64,000 bases of DNA from Linepithema humile (lineage: Eukaryota > Arthropoda > Insecta > Hymenoptera > Formicidae). This document shows positions 23,034 through 35,439 of the stretch, one piece after another. The stretch is from positions 16,339,431-16,403,430 of the forward strand of contig NC_090128.1 in NCBI RefSeq assembly GCF_040581485.1, in the 5' to 3' direction. A program made the position numbers and the translations under genes. Under the pieces are notes generated by a model. It was not told the origin of the DNA, ran no database searches, and saw nothing but the letters and a program-made list of their open reading frames with translations. Every line of letters begins with the position of its first letter. Within the stretch, counting starts at the first letter, position 1.

Positions 23034-24320
23034 TTAGGACCTTGAATAAGTTCTCGCTGTTTTTTTTGTTAAAAAAAAACATTAATTTAAAATATAAGGC
23101 TTACAATAACTTTACTCAAAGTATTGTCCATCATTAGAGACCACTTTCTCCCATCTTTCTGGCAGTAATTGAATCCCCCGTCGAAAAAACGATTCATCTT
23201 TTGACGCAATCCATGAATCGACCCATTTTTCGGTTTCTTCGAAAGAATGGAAGCGCTGCTCGCTCAAACCATGCGCCATCGACCGAAACAAGTGGTAATC
23301 CGAGGGGGCTATGTCCGGTGAATACGGCGGGTGAGGTAGAACTTCCCATTGAAGCGTTTCCAGGTAAGTTTTGACTGGTTTTGCCACATGTGGCCGAGCA
23401 TTGTCATGTAACAAAATGACTTTGTCGTGTCTCTGCCCGTATAGTGGCCGCTTTTCTTTTAGAGCTCGACTCAAACGCATCATCTGAAGTCGATAGCGAG
23501 CTGCCGTGATAGTTTCATTAGGTTTAAGCAGCTCATAATAAATTACGCCCTGCTGATCCCACCAAATGCAGAGCAGAAGTTTCGAACCATGGATATTCGG
23601 CTTTGCCGACGATGTTGATGCATGGCCGGGCTTACCCCACGATTTTCTACGCTTAGGATTATCGTAGTGTATCCACTTTTCATTTCCAGTGATGATACGG
23701 TGCAGAAAACCTTTTCTTTTATGCCGTTGAAGCAGCAATTCACACATGAGAAAACGTCGTTCAACGTCTCTCGGCTTCAACTCATACGGCACCCAATGTC
23801 CTTGTTTTTGGATCATTCCTAACGCTTTTAAACGTTTTGAAACTGTTGACGCATCTACTTGCAATGTTTTCCCGAGCTCTACTAGCGTCTGACATGGATC
23901 TAGATCAAGCAATGCCTCCAATTCTTCGTCTTCAAACTTTGTCGGTGCTCCAGAACGTTCTTTATCTTCAAGGTCAAAGTCATTATTTTTAAAGCGCCTA
24001 AACCAGTCTCTGCATGTCGTATTCGACAGAGCATTGTCACCATATGTTTCAACAAGAATTCTGTGTGCTTCAGCTGCAGATTTCTTTTGAATAAAGCAGT
24101 GCAATAAAATTCCCCGCAAAAACACTTTATTTGGCACAAAAGTAGACATTTTCGCAATAGGTAATTAAACACGTGGTTGACACTGTGGTAAACTGTATCT
24201 ACTAGAATTTGAGGTTACATATAGTACTACTTAGCTGATGCGTTTCCGTACGAAATTCCATGCACAGAGTGCCGCTACGCCATCTTTTAAGAAACAGCGA
24301 GAACTTATTCAAGGACCTAA
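23034..24320 (-). mobile_element. Full-length mariner element
   Basis: 1,287 bp with inverted ends TTAGGACCTTGAATAAGTTC and GAACTTATTCAAGGACCTAA, flanked by TA on both sides (23,032-23,033; 24,321-24,322). It carries one transposase ORF and is inserted in an intron of the recombinase-like gene. Confidence 0.95.
23112..24149 (-). CDS. Mariner transposase, first catalytic Asp replaced by Asn
   Basis: An uninterrupted 345-residue ORF, the standard mariner length. The N-terminal paired helix-turn-helix DNA-binding region (about 1-110; CRDWFRRFKNNDFDLEDKER) is followed by the DD34D catalytic domain. Here the first site reads TGNEKWIHY, where mariners have TGDEKW, so the first metal-binding Asp is Asn (codon AAT). 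The second (LLHDNARPH) and third (SPDIAPSDYH) are intact, with the usual spacing and the C-terminal WEKVVSNDGQYF. The enzyme is therefore probably inactive despite an open frame. The element may still be mobilised by an active relative. Confidence 0.93.
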   Translation of the reverse strand: MSTFVPNKVFLRGILLHCFIQKKSAAEAHRILVETYGDNALSNTTCRDWFRRFKNNDFDLEDKERSGAPTKFEDEELEALLDLDPCQTLVELGKTLQVDASTVSKRLKALGMIQKQGHWVPYELKPRDVERRFLMCELLLQRHKRKGFLHRIITGNEKWIHYDNPKRRKSWGKPGHASTSSAKPNIHGSKLLLCIWWDQQGVIYYELLKPNETITAARYRLQMMRLSRALKEKRPLYGQRHDKVILLHDNARPHVAKPVKTYLETLQWEVLPHPPYSPDIAPSDYHLFRSMAHGLSEQRFHSFEETEKWVDSWIASKDESFFRRGIQLLPERWEKVVSNDGQYFE

Positions 24321-25324
24321 TATATTTTTTGCAATAATATATGAAAATTTATGTTATAACAATTGTCTTTATTATCTATATTGAAAAGTAAAAACCTGAG
24401 TATGATATTTCGATAATAATAAAATGTTTTCCTAACTTTAAATTGCTAATATTATATATGAGATATCACAGATTGTTTGCAAGTTTCTAAGCAGTTTTTA
24501 TTATTAAAATATATCATATTTTATAATTAACTTTTTAATTTTAAGTATTTAATTTTGATTTTAATTTTATAACAAATTATACGTATATTTTTAAAAATTT
24601 ATATTTGTAGATGATACGTGTAATTCTATTACATGTCAAAATGTGAGTCAAATAGGAAATGAAGCAAATGTCCAAATATCATCAACACTTGGTATGTAAA
24701 TTGTAAAAGCTCTTTTTGATTATTTTTGTAAATTTATTAAGATTCTTGGTCCTTTATTATAGATTTTAGCTTTATGATAAAAAAAGAGAAAATTTTATGA
24801 AGAATTCTTATAAGATAGTTCAAATAAAAAGATATATTTATAAGATAAGATTAATTTAGACTTTATAAAATACTCAGAAAACTTTTTTCTTCTGTTTTGA
24901 TAAATATCAATAAAATTAATGTGATATATCTAATTAAAAACCAAATAACACACAACTTTATATCTGTTTGTTATATTTAGTACAGTTCAAAAAAGTTATT
25001 AAGCAAAAGAAAAATTTTCGGAAATATAAATTATTTTTCAATTATGTGATTTTTTAATGTGATTTTTAATTTTATAGCTTATTATCGATTTATTATTACA
25101 GTTATTGATTACTAAAGCAAAAAGAAAGTTTTTTTTCTATACTTTATTAAGTTATTTAATTAATTACAAATATCATTGTATATATATTTTTATTTCAAGA
25201 TATATTTTGCAAGAATTTTGAACATGAATTTTTTCGCTTTTGATGTCATGAGTTGAGATAACTAAGGTAATGAACGAAATGAATTAAACCCAATACTTAC
25301 CTAATCTACATCTTTTTTTTACAG

Positions 25325-27249
25325 ACGTTGAAAATGGTAAAGAAAGTAGTGAATCAGAATATGTACCATCAGAAGATGAACATTTATCGGATAATGAACT
25401 GCCACAAAAACGCAAATCAAGCTTAAACACAACTGTAACTTCAATGTCAAGTTTAGATGCCTCGCAAATTAATGGTAATGGATGCAACGATGAAAATATG
25501 TATGTAGAGACTTCTAATGCAAGATCTCCTAAAAAAAACTATTGTATATTTTGTTCAAAATTGCAAACACAACTTGCACGACATCTAGAAAAAGTACATC
25601 GTAATGAATTGGATGTAAAAAGGTTTACGGCTTTACCCAAAAATAACACAGAAAGGAAAAAAATTATAGAAATTTTACGAAAAAATGGCAATTTTAAATT
25701 TAATACAAATTCGACATTGAATAATGGACAACTTATAGTATCTAGACGTCCCAATGAAAAATATAACAAGCTCGCCAGAGATTTTATTGCTTGCTCAAAA
25801 TGTAAAGGTTTCTTTGCAAAAAGTACAATACGTCATCATTCTCGAACCTGCTTTGGAAAAGATTTTCGGAAGAATAAATGTATTATGATAATGGGTAGAA
25901 AAATTATGTGCAGGTTACATTCTTCGGCAAATGAAACTTTGAAGAAAATGGTATTTCCAGTCATGCGTGAAGACGAGATTACACGCATTATAAGATATGA
26001 TGAATTATTGATTTTATTTGGAAATAAACTCTGCATTAAATACAAATCTCAACATCATCATGACATGATACGTGCAAGATTGCGTCTTCTTGGCCGCTTC
26101 CTTTTGGCATTAAAAAGTATAAATAAAAATATAAAAAACTTTGAATCGCTATATCGTCCAGCAGTATATGATGACTGTATCCATGCGATAAATATAGTTG
26201 CAAGATATAATGATGAAGAAAAAATATATGAAGCTCCTGCAGTGGCGGCAAACTTATCCACTTTAATTAAACACATTGGAAATCTTCTTATCGCAGAATG
26301 TATAAAGAGGGAAGATTCAGAAAAAAAGAAACTAGTTAAAGACTTCTTAAAGTTATTAGTTGTTGATATTGGGACAAGTGTAAATAAGACTGTTATGGAA
26401 ACACAATCAGCTCAGAAAAGACGTAAAAAAGTTATTCTACCATCATTGGAAGATATCAAAATATTATATAAATATTTGGAAAAAAAGCGAATTGAAGCTT
26501 TTACAACACTACAACAATCCTTTTCTTATCATAGTTGGCTTTCTTTAGCAGAAGCTACACTAATATCTGTACTTGTATTTAATAGACGACGGTCGGGAGA
26601 AATGGAGCGAATTCTTATTGAAGATTTCCAAAGTTACGAAAAACTACATGAAAACGTAAATACCGACATTTATACATTATTATCAAAAAAAAATAAAAAA
26701 ATTGCGGAAAAATATATTCGATTCTGTATTAGGGGCAAATTGGGCCGTGGAGTGCCCGTTTTATTAACAAAGCAGTTATTTGAAAGTATTAATTTAATTT
26801 TAAAATTTCGCAAAGAAGCTGAAATACCTAAAACAAATCCTTACGTATTTGCATTACCTGGCTATAATAAAAAAAGATTTAGACATCTTAAAGAGCCTGC
26901 ATTTTATTACGAAAATTTGCAGAAGAATGTAATGCAAGTCAGTCTACTACTTTGCGTGCTACAGAATTGCGGAAGCATGTGGCAACATACTGTATTCAAT
27001 TAAATCTTGATGAGATTGATGTATCTGATCTTGCTACATTTATGGGTCATTCTGAGAAAATACATAAGGATCATTATAGACAACCATTGGCAAGCAGAGA
27101 TATATTAAAAGTTTCACAATATTTGGAAGCAGTTCAAGGAAATAAAAATATTTCAGATGACGAAACTTCAACAAATAACAGTTCCGAAAGTGATGAAGAA
27201 GCAAAACAGAACAACTTTAATAGCTCAAATAAAGAAAATATACATTCAG
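25325..27249 (+). pseudogene. Large exon: zinc-finger-like motifs and recombinase core
   Basis: Acceptor TTTTTTTACAG before 25,325 and donor CATTCAG|GTAATA after 27,249. It encodes an acidic start (VENGKESSESEYVPSEDE), then a Cys2His2-like motif (CIFCSKLQTQLARHLEKVH) and a second Cys/His cluster (CSKCKGFFAKSTIRHHSRTC). A helical domain follows, then tyrosine-recombinase-like signatures: FNRRRSGEMERI (Arg I), TELRKHVATYC (Arg II region) and FMGHSEKIHKDHYRQP (GH box and candidate Tyr). The exon is 1,925 nt; 1,926 would keep the phase-1 frame. The break is at the AAA run near 26,890, which separates Arg I from the rest. Residue identities suggest relation to Crypton-like or other eukaryotic tyrosine recombinases, but I cannot place the family. 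Confidence 0.75.
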
Positions 27250-27542
27250 GTAATAACATTTTACATTTGTATTTCTTATGCATAATATTCTATTTCTATA
27301 CAATATATATACATATATATATATAATTCCTTTCAAATATTCACAAACATTTATTTCAGACACAAATTTATATGACTTACCTGATGATATAATACATAAT
27401 CAACAAAGGAATAGCGATGGAAAAAAAAACAAAAACGTTCAAGTGAGTATTTTACATTAAATATGTGAAATTTTAATGTTGTATGTTTTATTTTTCTAAG
27501 AATTGTTTAAAAATGTTTGCAGAGTCTTGTATCTTATATATA

Positions 27543-27959
27543 CAGGGTGATTCAAAATAACCTGATGTCCTTGCAATGCCATATTCTTGAGCGAATTCTG
27601 AGACAATTTTTCCTTTTACAAAATTTTGTCCGAAGCTTAGTTTTCGAGTTATAATTGAAAATAGTTTGCTACTTACGAGTCCGATAGTTATAATTGAAAA
27701 TAGATAGCAACTTACGAGTTCGGTACAACGGACAGACAGAGACGGTGTAATGCGTCATGAGACGATAGTAAACACTTGACAGTCTCATTATACGTTGCGC
27801 GTCCCTGCCTGCCTGTTGTACCGAACTCGTAAGTTGCTATCTATTTTCAATTATAACTCGAAAACTAAGCTTCGGACAAAATTTTGTAAAAGGAAAAATC
27901 GTCTCAGAATTCGCTTAAGAATATGGCATTGCAAGGACATCAGGTTATTTTGAATCACC

Positions 27960-27962
<3 letters not shown>
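27543..27962. mobile_element. Short foldback MITE, CAGGGTGATTC ends
   Basis: 420 bp; CAGGGTGATTCAAAATAACC and its inverse, flanked by TA. The arms are nearly perfect, with an inner pair (GACGGTGTAATGCG and a diverged inverse). It does not contain the GTACTTTTCGAGTTATGAGG core of the longer MITEs, although it shares a TTTCGAGTTATAA-type motif. It lies in an intron of the recombinase-like gene. Confidence 0.85.
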
Positions 27963-27993
<31 letters not shown>

Positions 27994-28797
27994 TAGAGAT
28001 TATATAAAAGTTATGAGTTATAAGAGTTACAAGTTATAAGAAATTATGGCACAAAAGTGTTTGTAAATCTCATGTACCTATTTTAGTATAATGTTTAACA
28101 ACATTTCTTTTTAAATTTAATTTTCAGTATACTTTTTATTTTATTTTTAGTATAATTTTTTCTTTTAACATTTCATTTTTTTCTCAAATTTATATATCAT
28201 GATTATTATTATATATTATTTATACGTATATAAGTATCACTTTAACAATACTGGTTTTTTTTACTAGCATCGCCATATGGAAAAACTAAAAGAATTCGTT
28301 GGTCTCAGAAAGAACAAGAAACAGCACTTCATGCATTTGCTAAACATATGGAAAATTTAACATTACCCTCTTTGAGAGAAATACAAGAAGTAAAGAAACA
28401 GTACACTTCTCTTGCACAACGTACATCCCCACAAATAAAAACGTGGATACATAATAAACAAAAAGCTTTTCGTAAACAATGTGAGTATGTATTATGTTAA
28501 TACTTAAAAACATTTTTAAAATAGAAAATTAATTATTGTTACACTATTAATGTGACAAAAGTAAATGCAATTAGTAAATTATATGCAGTTTTACTAATAT
28601 ATAATTAACTAATTTATGCAATTAGTAAATTATATATTATGTTATTTTCATAGTTATTTGCTAATTATTAGAGCAAGGAAAAGTATATCGGTATATTTTA
28701 CAAACATACTCAATTGATTGTAAGTATTATTTTATGAATATATCTTTTTGTTTCAGGAATTTTAATATCTTTCTCAAACTTTTGATGTTCTTCTGAT

Positions 28798-31248
28798 GTC
28801 ACAGACCTTCTTGCTTTTGATGTCTGTCATATACTTATTCGCTTTTCTTAAGTTAAGACTGCATCAGTGAACAAAAGTATACCTATCAATAATAAGTTTA
28901 TTTGACTTCAAGTTGGAGTTTTGAAATTTCATGAATATTTCTAGCGATATTAAAAAGATACGTATATTTTAAGTTTTATTCTATTAAGTATCTTTCAACT
29001 AAAGAAACTTTAAGATATATATGGATGTGCAATGACAAATGCAATATCTGTAATGTTATTTAATTTTGATTATAATTATGTAATTTTAAGTTTATGTCTG
29101 TCTATAAGTATATCTATATATTGCTGCTATACGTTAAAAAGGATGAAGATACTTAAATGATAATTGCTAGAGAGTGTAAACATTTTATAGTATTTTTACA
29201 TACTTTTTAAGTCATTACTTTAAAGAAGTGCCTTTATTTAAAAACTAAAATAAGAGTGATAAAAAGCAATACTGTCTTATACTTTATATAATCAGCTATT
29301 TTAAAGCATAAAAGTTGTTTAATTTTGATTTTAGTTTATTATTCAAAACTATAGAATTATTCAAATTTACTATAGAATAACAAATAAATGCAAAGTTTCT
29401 TTACTAGCATTTGATAAAAAGTACAAATATCTAAGAGATTATATCTTTAATTTAAAGAAAACATGGTAACTATAGTACATTATTCTTGTGATATACTAAG
29501 TAAAATATGTCAAGTATAAATTTATACTGATAGAATGTGATATTTCATGTATTACAATAATTTTCACTCATATGTAGGAATATAATAATTTAAGTTCAAT
29601 TTGTGATTAGATTTATTTGCATACGAGGATATTGTATCTATCTATGTATGAATGTAATCTTTTGAACTTATGAATGTAATCTTTTGTAACTTTGATGTTT
29701 ATGTATTACTTTTATATTATAAGCAGTTATTCTACATTATAAGCAGTTATGTTCTATGTCTATTTAAGTCTTGTGTCTAAACAATGCTATTAATCGTTCA
29801 GATAAGGAAAGAATTGACAAATCGCATTTTAACTATTCAGACTAATGTGATTGAACAATTGTTTTCCATTCAAAATCTTGGAGCGATTTCTAATATTGCA
29901 GATACAAGGTTTTAGATATAATACTTGCCTGATAGAAAATGATTTTATATTGCATAATTTATGAAATTTCTTATGTAATTGATGTTCTTTATTTTTCTTA
30001 TATATATATTTTACACTTTGTAAACATTACACTTATTTTTCTTTATTTCTTTATTAATTTGTTTTCTATCTAAACATATAAAACAGAAAAAAAGATTACA
30101 TTCAAAATGTTATAAAAGAAAATAAATATTCTAAAATTATACTTATCTGAATAAAGAAATTAAGATTTAAAAAATCAAACAGATTTGGTTTGTGCTTATA
30201 ACTTTATGAGTAACATTGAGGAAATCAAATAGATTCGTTCCATAAGATAAAACCTTAGGATAAGTAATATTCCGATTAGTAAATTCTTTAAATTTGAAGA
30301 CCGGTATTCATAGTCCATGTCTTATTCCTAGTGAAAATATTTTCACATAATATTTTTCAAGAAATGTTTTTAATTTATAAAGAACTTCAAAAAATTCTGT
30401 AAACTTTTTCAAATTTTGTAAGTTTTCTTCAGAAATTATAAAATAAAAAATCGTAGAAATTTTAAACTATTTCAGAATTTTACATAAAAAACTTATATAT
30501 AGAAAGTATTCCAAGAAAAATTTCAGTTTAAGGCGTTCATTTTAATTGCACTAATGTTGCATTGAAATTTCATTCCTCATTCCTTTAATGCTTCAATGAT
30601 ACATTCTATTAATTCAAAAGATAAGAAAAGAGCATTTTTTTCTATTTAAAAATTTTTCTTTCTTCATTATTTATTAAAGTTTATATACAGTCATATGCAG
30701 TCTAAAATAATGACAATACTGCAAATCTATATTTATATATAAATAACACGCGAAATATGGATTTTCACTACTATCAGAGTATATTTCGAAATACATTTAT
30801 ATTATTAATTTTAGTTACCTAAAATGCATCTTAATACAGCGTCCAATAATAAAATAGAAGTAATATTTAAATAAAATAAAAATAATATTTAATTATATCA
30901 ATAGGTTCCTTTTTTATAGCTAAACTATTATACTCTCTTTGTATTTAAAGAAATATGTATATATTTAATATTTGACAAAAGCAAGAAGGAAAATTTCAGT
31001 GCAACAATAGAAAGCAAGTTTATTAATAAAATCATCAACATTATTTCGAAATCATCAAAAGAAGAGAGAAAGCAATGCGGATCCGCATTTTACGCAAGTT
31101 ACGCCTCATGTACACAGATGCACTGACACGTATCAACATGTCCGTTAAACTGCGCAAAACTATATGATTAAATTCATAATTCATTATTATGATAACTATT
31201 CAGTTCTAATTAAGATTTTTGTTTATTTTTGTGTAGTAACAACAGTTA
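28798..31248. other. AT-rich segment, no gene
   Basis: About 2.4 kb downstream of the recombinase-like gene without coding ORFs. A half-copy of the GGTATTCATAGTCC MITE is at about 30,299. Nothing else could be assigned. Confidence 0.45.
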
Positions 31249-31392
31249 GGGCCTATCTAGATAAACTTGCATAGTCGCATAAACATATGCATAAGGAAAC
31301 TGATTGGTCCATTTCTTTATGCATTTGCTTATAAACCAATTAATTTCCTTGTATATGTTTATGCGACTATGCAAGTTTGTCTGGATAGGCCC
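31249..31392. mobile_element. MITE, GGGCCTATC ends
   Basis: 144-bp near-perfect palindrome: GGGCCTATCTAGATAAACTT to AAGTTTGTCTGGATAGGCCC, with the inner motif GCATAGTCGCATAAACATAT mirrored. Confidence 0.8.
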
Positions 31393-31530
31393 TCACTAGA
31401 TTATGAAACATAAAAGTATATAGAAACTGATAGAGAGGCAAAGAGAGCACGTCTTGTTATAAAAGATAACATATTTTTCTCATTTAGATAAATGTGTGAG
31501 ACAGAATCAACAGTACCTATCAGACTCTAA

Positions 31531-31675
31531 GGTCGGTATTCATAGTCCGTTCTTATTTTAAGATCGTCTTAAGTAAAGCCTTAAGACGCTAATACGGCTC
31601 TGTGATTGGCTTATGACATCTTAAGACTATACTTAAAACGGTCTTAATTATAAGAATCGACTATGAATACCGGCC
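31531..31675. mobile_element. MITE, GGTATTCATAGTCCG family
   Basis: 145 bp; GGTCGGTATTCATAGTCCGT to GACTATGAATACCGGCC. Best preserved copy in the window; inserted in the left arm of the large inverted repeat. Confidence 0.85.
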
Positions 31676-31919
31676 TTAACTCTCTCGGCTCGGCATTATT
31701 TGCTTATTTCCTATTCGGTACTAACTCCAATATGTTATACAGTTTGCTTTATTTATCAAAAATGGTTTGTTGCATAAATATAAATAATACAATTTAAAAA
31801 TTAAGCATTCTTTCTTAAAATTTTTAAAAACTGTATTTTGAGATCAACAAAAAGGAAAAAAGATATAACGGTACATAGTGTGCCTAAAAAACAAACAGAC
31901 TTGAAGTATATGTGAATAA

Positions 31920-32145
31920 GGCTGCGTTCGTTATGTTCACTTACGCGCTGAAAGCATCAGTCTGTCTTTCTTGTTCATTATGCGTCGAAGAAAGATAGAA
32001 TGATGCTTTCAGCATGTAAGCGAGCATAACGAACACAGTCTAAAACTAAGGGTTGGTTTATAATAAAGCCGTAAGCTGTAAGCCGTAAGAAATTGACCAA
32101 TCACAGATAAATTATGGAAGAATAATCGACTGTGATTAGTCAATG
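31920..32145. mobile_element. Two adjacent MITE pieces
   Basis: 31,923-32,040 is a palindrome with CTGCGTTCGTTATG and CATAACGAACACAG ends and an inner GCTGAAAGCATCA/TGATGCTTTCAGC pair. 32,060-32,145 is half of the CTACAATAAGCCG-type MITE. Both lie in the left arm of the large inverted repeat and are missing from the right arm. Confidence 0.65.
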
Positions 32146-34372
32146 GTGTCAAATGATGATGCACCGTAATGTGATGAAATATTTTATTTGAGAGCAAGTA
32201 AAAATATTCAAAGTATATATTAAAACATGATTGATATCTCTGTTTGTGACGTGTGGTGTGATCTGTAAATAATGAGTGTAATTGTGTATTTAATCATGTC
32301 ATAGGACTATAATAATTAATGAAAGCTAATTAAAACTTTGAGTGAAGTAATAAAACACTATATTATTGCGATTAAAATTACTGTGCCATGCAATACATAA
32401 CAGTGCTGCAAATAAAATACATTAGTGCTACAAGATTCTGATTTTGATTTTAAGGTTATCTGCTTACTGTTTTTATAAATATTTAACAAGACATACATGC
32501 ATGTTGTGTAGTATTAATAATAATTCACATGTGGAATTGTCACTGCTGCCAAGAAGCTATTAGAAGAGAATCCATTTTCAAAACACAAGATTCTTTCCAG
32601 AGAGAATTTATTATTATTAATTTCTTCGCTACTAGAATTCTGTGTAATGTTGTGGAAATATCAACATCTATTTATTCATCAAGATAAATTCTAATTGGAC
32701 ATTTGCTGTTACGTGTTGTGCCATATTAGTGAACAATAACAGAAAATATAATTGTGAATTTAGCTGTATAACAATACTTCTCAATAATTAGTTTCTTTCA
32801 TATTCTTTTAAATTTGAATGGAGCATTAGAATTCTGTATTGTGTGATAAATGACACATTACGATATTTATGCAATATATAACAGTGCATATAATCTCTCT
32901 ATATAATTTGTCAGCGTATATACATATATGTCTTATTAAATATTATTAAAAATAGTAAACAAATAACCTTAAAATTATAAAAATCTTATGCCACAAATGA
33001 ATTTCATTCATGCATTGCACTGTTATATATTACATAAATACCGTAATAACTATCATTTATCACAACAATATAGAATTCTAATGCTCTACTTAAATTCAAA
33101 ACATTATAAAAGAAACTAATTAGTTATTGTGATATTGTTACACAGCTAAGTTCACAATTATATTTTCTGTTCACTGATTTTTATTGTTATTTTTATTTTT
33201 ATTGTTCACTGATATGGCACAACACGTAACAGCAAATGTCCAACTATAGAATTTAACTTGATGAATAAATAGATATTGATATTTCCACAACATTATACAG
33301 AATTCTAGTAGCAAGGAAATTAATAATAATAAACTCTCGCTGGAAAGAATCTCGTGCTTTGAAAATGGATTCTCTTCTAACAGCTTCTTTGACAGCAGTG
33401 ACAATTCAATATGTAGAATATTACACATCGCACACATATACATATATGTTTAAAATATTAATAGAAACAGTAAGCTGTTCATTTTATTGTGTTAATATTA
33501 ATTATAAAAATCCGTTTATGTTAATTATAAAAATCAGAATCTTAGCATAAATGTATTTTATTTGCAACACTTATTTATTACATGAACACAGTAATATCTT
33601 TTAATTGCAAAAGTGTAGTGTTGTGTGTATTACTTTACTTAACACTTGAAGTAAGAAGCTTTAATTAATTATTGTAGTCCTATGAGAGACATGATTATAT
33701 ACACAGTTACACTCACTATTCACACCACATCAAAAACAGAAATATCAATCATGTTTTAATATGTACTTTAAATACTTTTACTTGCTCCCAAATAACATAA
33801 CATATTTTATCACATTACAGTGCATCCACATTGCCTTACAATGAGTCTTATTCACATGTACTTACTTAAGTCCGTTTATTTTTGCAAGGCATGCTATTTT
33901 ATTGTTATATCTTTCTTTCTCTTTCTAGAAGTTCGCTTTTTTTTAAATTTTGATAGAGAATATTAAATTTTTAAATATGTTATATTATTCGTGTTAAATA
34001 AATTATTTTTGATAAATAAAGTCAGTTATATATAACATAGTTAGCACAATAGAAGAGGGAGCTAAATAATACCGAGAGAGATAGAATATAATATTGCTGA
34101 TTTTGTCTCACACACTTTTACTTAAATAAAAGAAATAGAAGTTACACTGCAATTATTTTATTGCATACATCGAAGCATATCACTTTCTGACATATGCATT
34201 ATAAAATTTTTTATAGTATGGAACATCAGTAAATTTGTATAAACAATTAACTATAGATTGCTATTTCTGCGAGTATAAAATTACAATATTACATTGTTTG
34301 GTTTAATACGGCGATTTGACCATATTATGTGAAAGGATATATATTATTTATGTATATAAATTTCTGTATATA

Positions 34373-35254
34373 CAGGGTGGGCCATTTTAATCCATCCACG
34401 CAAATAACTCCGAAGGTATAGGTGATAGCGAAAAATAACTCGTACAAAAATTGTAGGGTTCAAAGGGAGCCAACCGTTGATAACCTTGAACTTGACCTCG
34501 AAGTCGATTTTCAAAGTTATTTTAAGATTAACAAGTGTTTTTTAAATAGAAACCCCTATTTTTGATTCCAAAATCTAATAGCTGGTGTCAAGAGCTTTTC
34601 AAAACACTATAATGAAGTTATTTTTCATTAAGTACTTTTCGAGTTATGAGGCTTGTAAATTACAGTATTTTGACATAAAATACAAAATATCTTGTAAAAC
34701 ATTCAATTTTTGGGAATCTTACCTTAATACTTTTATGCATAAAATAATGAGACGAATCAATTGGTATAAAGAAAACACATAGTTGCTTTCAAGAAAAAGT
34801 ATGCAGTTGCATGTTGCAAATTACATATTTTTTCTTGAAAGCAACTATGTGTTTTCTTTATACCAATTGATTCGTCTCATTATTTTATGCATAAAAGTAT
34901 TAAGGTAAAATTCCCAAAAATTGAATGTTTTACAAGATATTTTGTATTTTATGTCAAAATACTGTAATTTACAAGCCTCATAACTCGAAAAGTACTTAAT
35001 GAAAAATAACTTCATTATAGTGTTTTGAAAAGCTCTTGACACCAGCTATTAGATTTTGGAATCAAAAATAGGGGTTTCCATTTAAAAAACACTTGTTAAT
35101 CTTAAAATGACTTTGAAAATCGACTTCGAGGTCAAGTTCAAGGTCATCAACGGTTGGCTCCCTTTGAACCCTACAACTTTTGTACGAGTTATTTTTCGCT
35201 ATCACCTATACCTTCGGAGTTATTTGCGTGGATGGATTAAAATGGCCCACCCTG
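34373..35254. mobile_element. Foldback MITE, CAGGGTGGGCC ends
   Basis: 882 bp, CAGGGTGGGCCATTTTAATC and its inverse, flanked by TA. The core is nearly identical to the 13.5 and 61.1 kb MITEs; the module next to the ends (ACTCCGAAGGTATAGGTGAT) is specific to this copy. Both arms are open in the same reading direction, which produces mirror-image spurious ORFs. Confidence 0.9.
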
Positions 35255-35439
35255 TATAGATTTTTTATATTAATTTTTGCACAAGCATTTTTTTTTATGT
35301 TCTCTAATTAATTCTTATAATAAGTATTGCATAATTGATGGAATATTCGCATTTAAATTTTTTATCAAAAAATGTGTTTTAATTGTTTCATTTAATACAC
35401 AAATAAGCACATTTAATTATTTCATATAATATGATAGGG

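Larger units (their letters stand above)
17444..28797 (+). pseudogene. Multi-exon tyrosine-recombinase-like gene of the 27.9 kb element
   Basis: Exons with GT...AG borders: 17,444-17,576; 18,244-18,396; 18,890-18,958; 20,304-20,420; 20,513-20,611; 21,304-21,405; 21,492-21,605; 21,701-21,793; 22,553-22,624; 24,611-24,691; 25,325-27,249; 27,360-27,442; 28,268-28,480; 28,757-28,797. Exon 1 encodes a small domain starting MYALVKFHDGIYHVC and ending YPANIIAKN. The following exons (69-153 bp) are all multiples of three and phase 1-1, and encode acidic Ser/Thr/Asn-rich linker. The big exon carries the finger-like motifs and recombinase core. The 28,268 exon encodes a SANT/homeodomain-like segment (RIRWSQKEQETALHAF). 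Two frame breaks: one near 26,890, and one implied by the length of exon 27,360-27,442, which has an A9 run. Function unknown: the element's own recombinase or a captured DNA-binding gene. Confidence 0.72.
31450..34130. repeat. Large imperfect inverted repeat (~2.7 kb)
   Basis: The left half (from GTGTGAGACAGAATC near 31,494) is mirrored in the right half (to GATTTTGTCTCACACAC near 34,113), centred near 32,980. Well-matched segments include AGAAGAGAATCCATTTTC (32,562) against GAAAATGGATTCTCTTCT (33,360), and ACATGATTGATATCTCTG (32,226) against its inverse near 33,740. The left arm has gained two MITEs. A fragment of the same sequence recurs at 49,205-49,345. Probably a foldback DNA element of an unassigned family. 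Confidence 0.7.

Noticed and set aside
34585..35042. Two identical 65-residue ORFs on opposite strands
   Set aside because: They are the two arms of a foldback MITE read in both directions, not genes.
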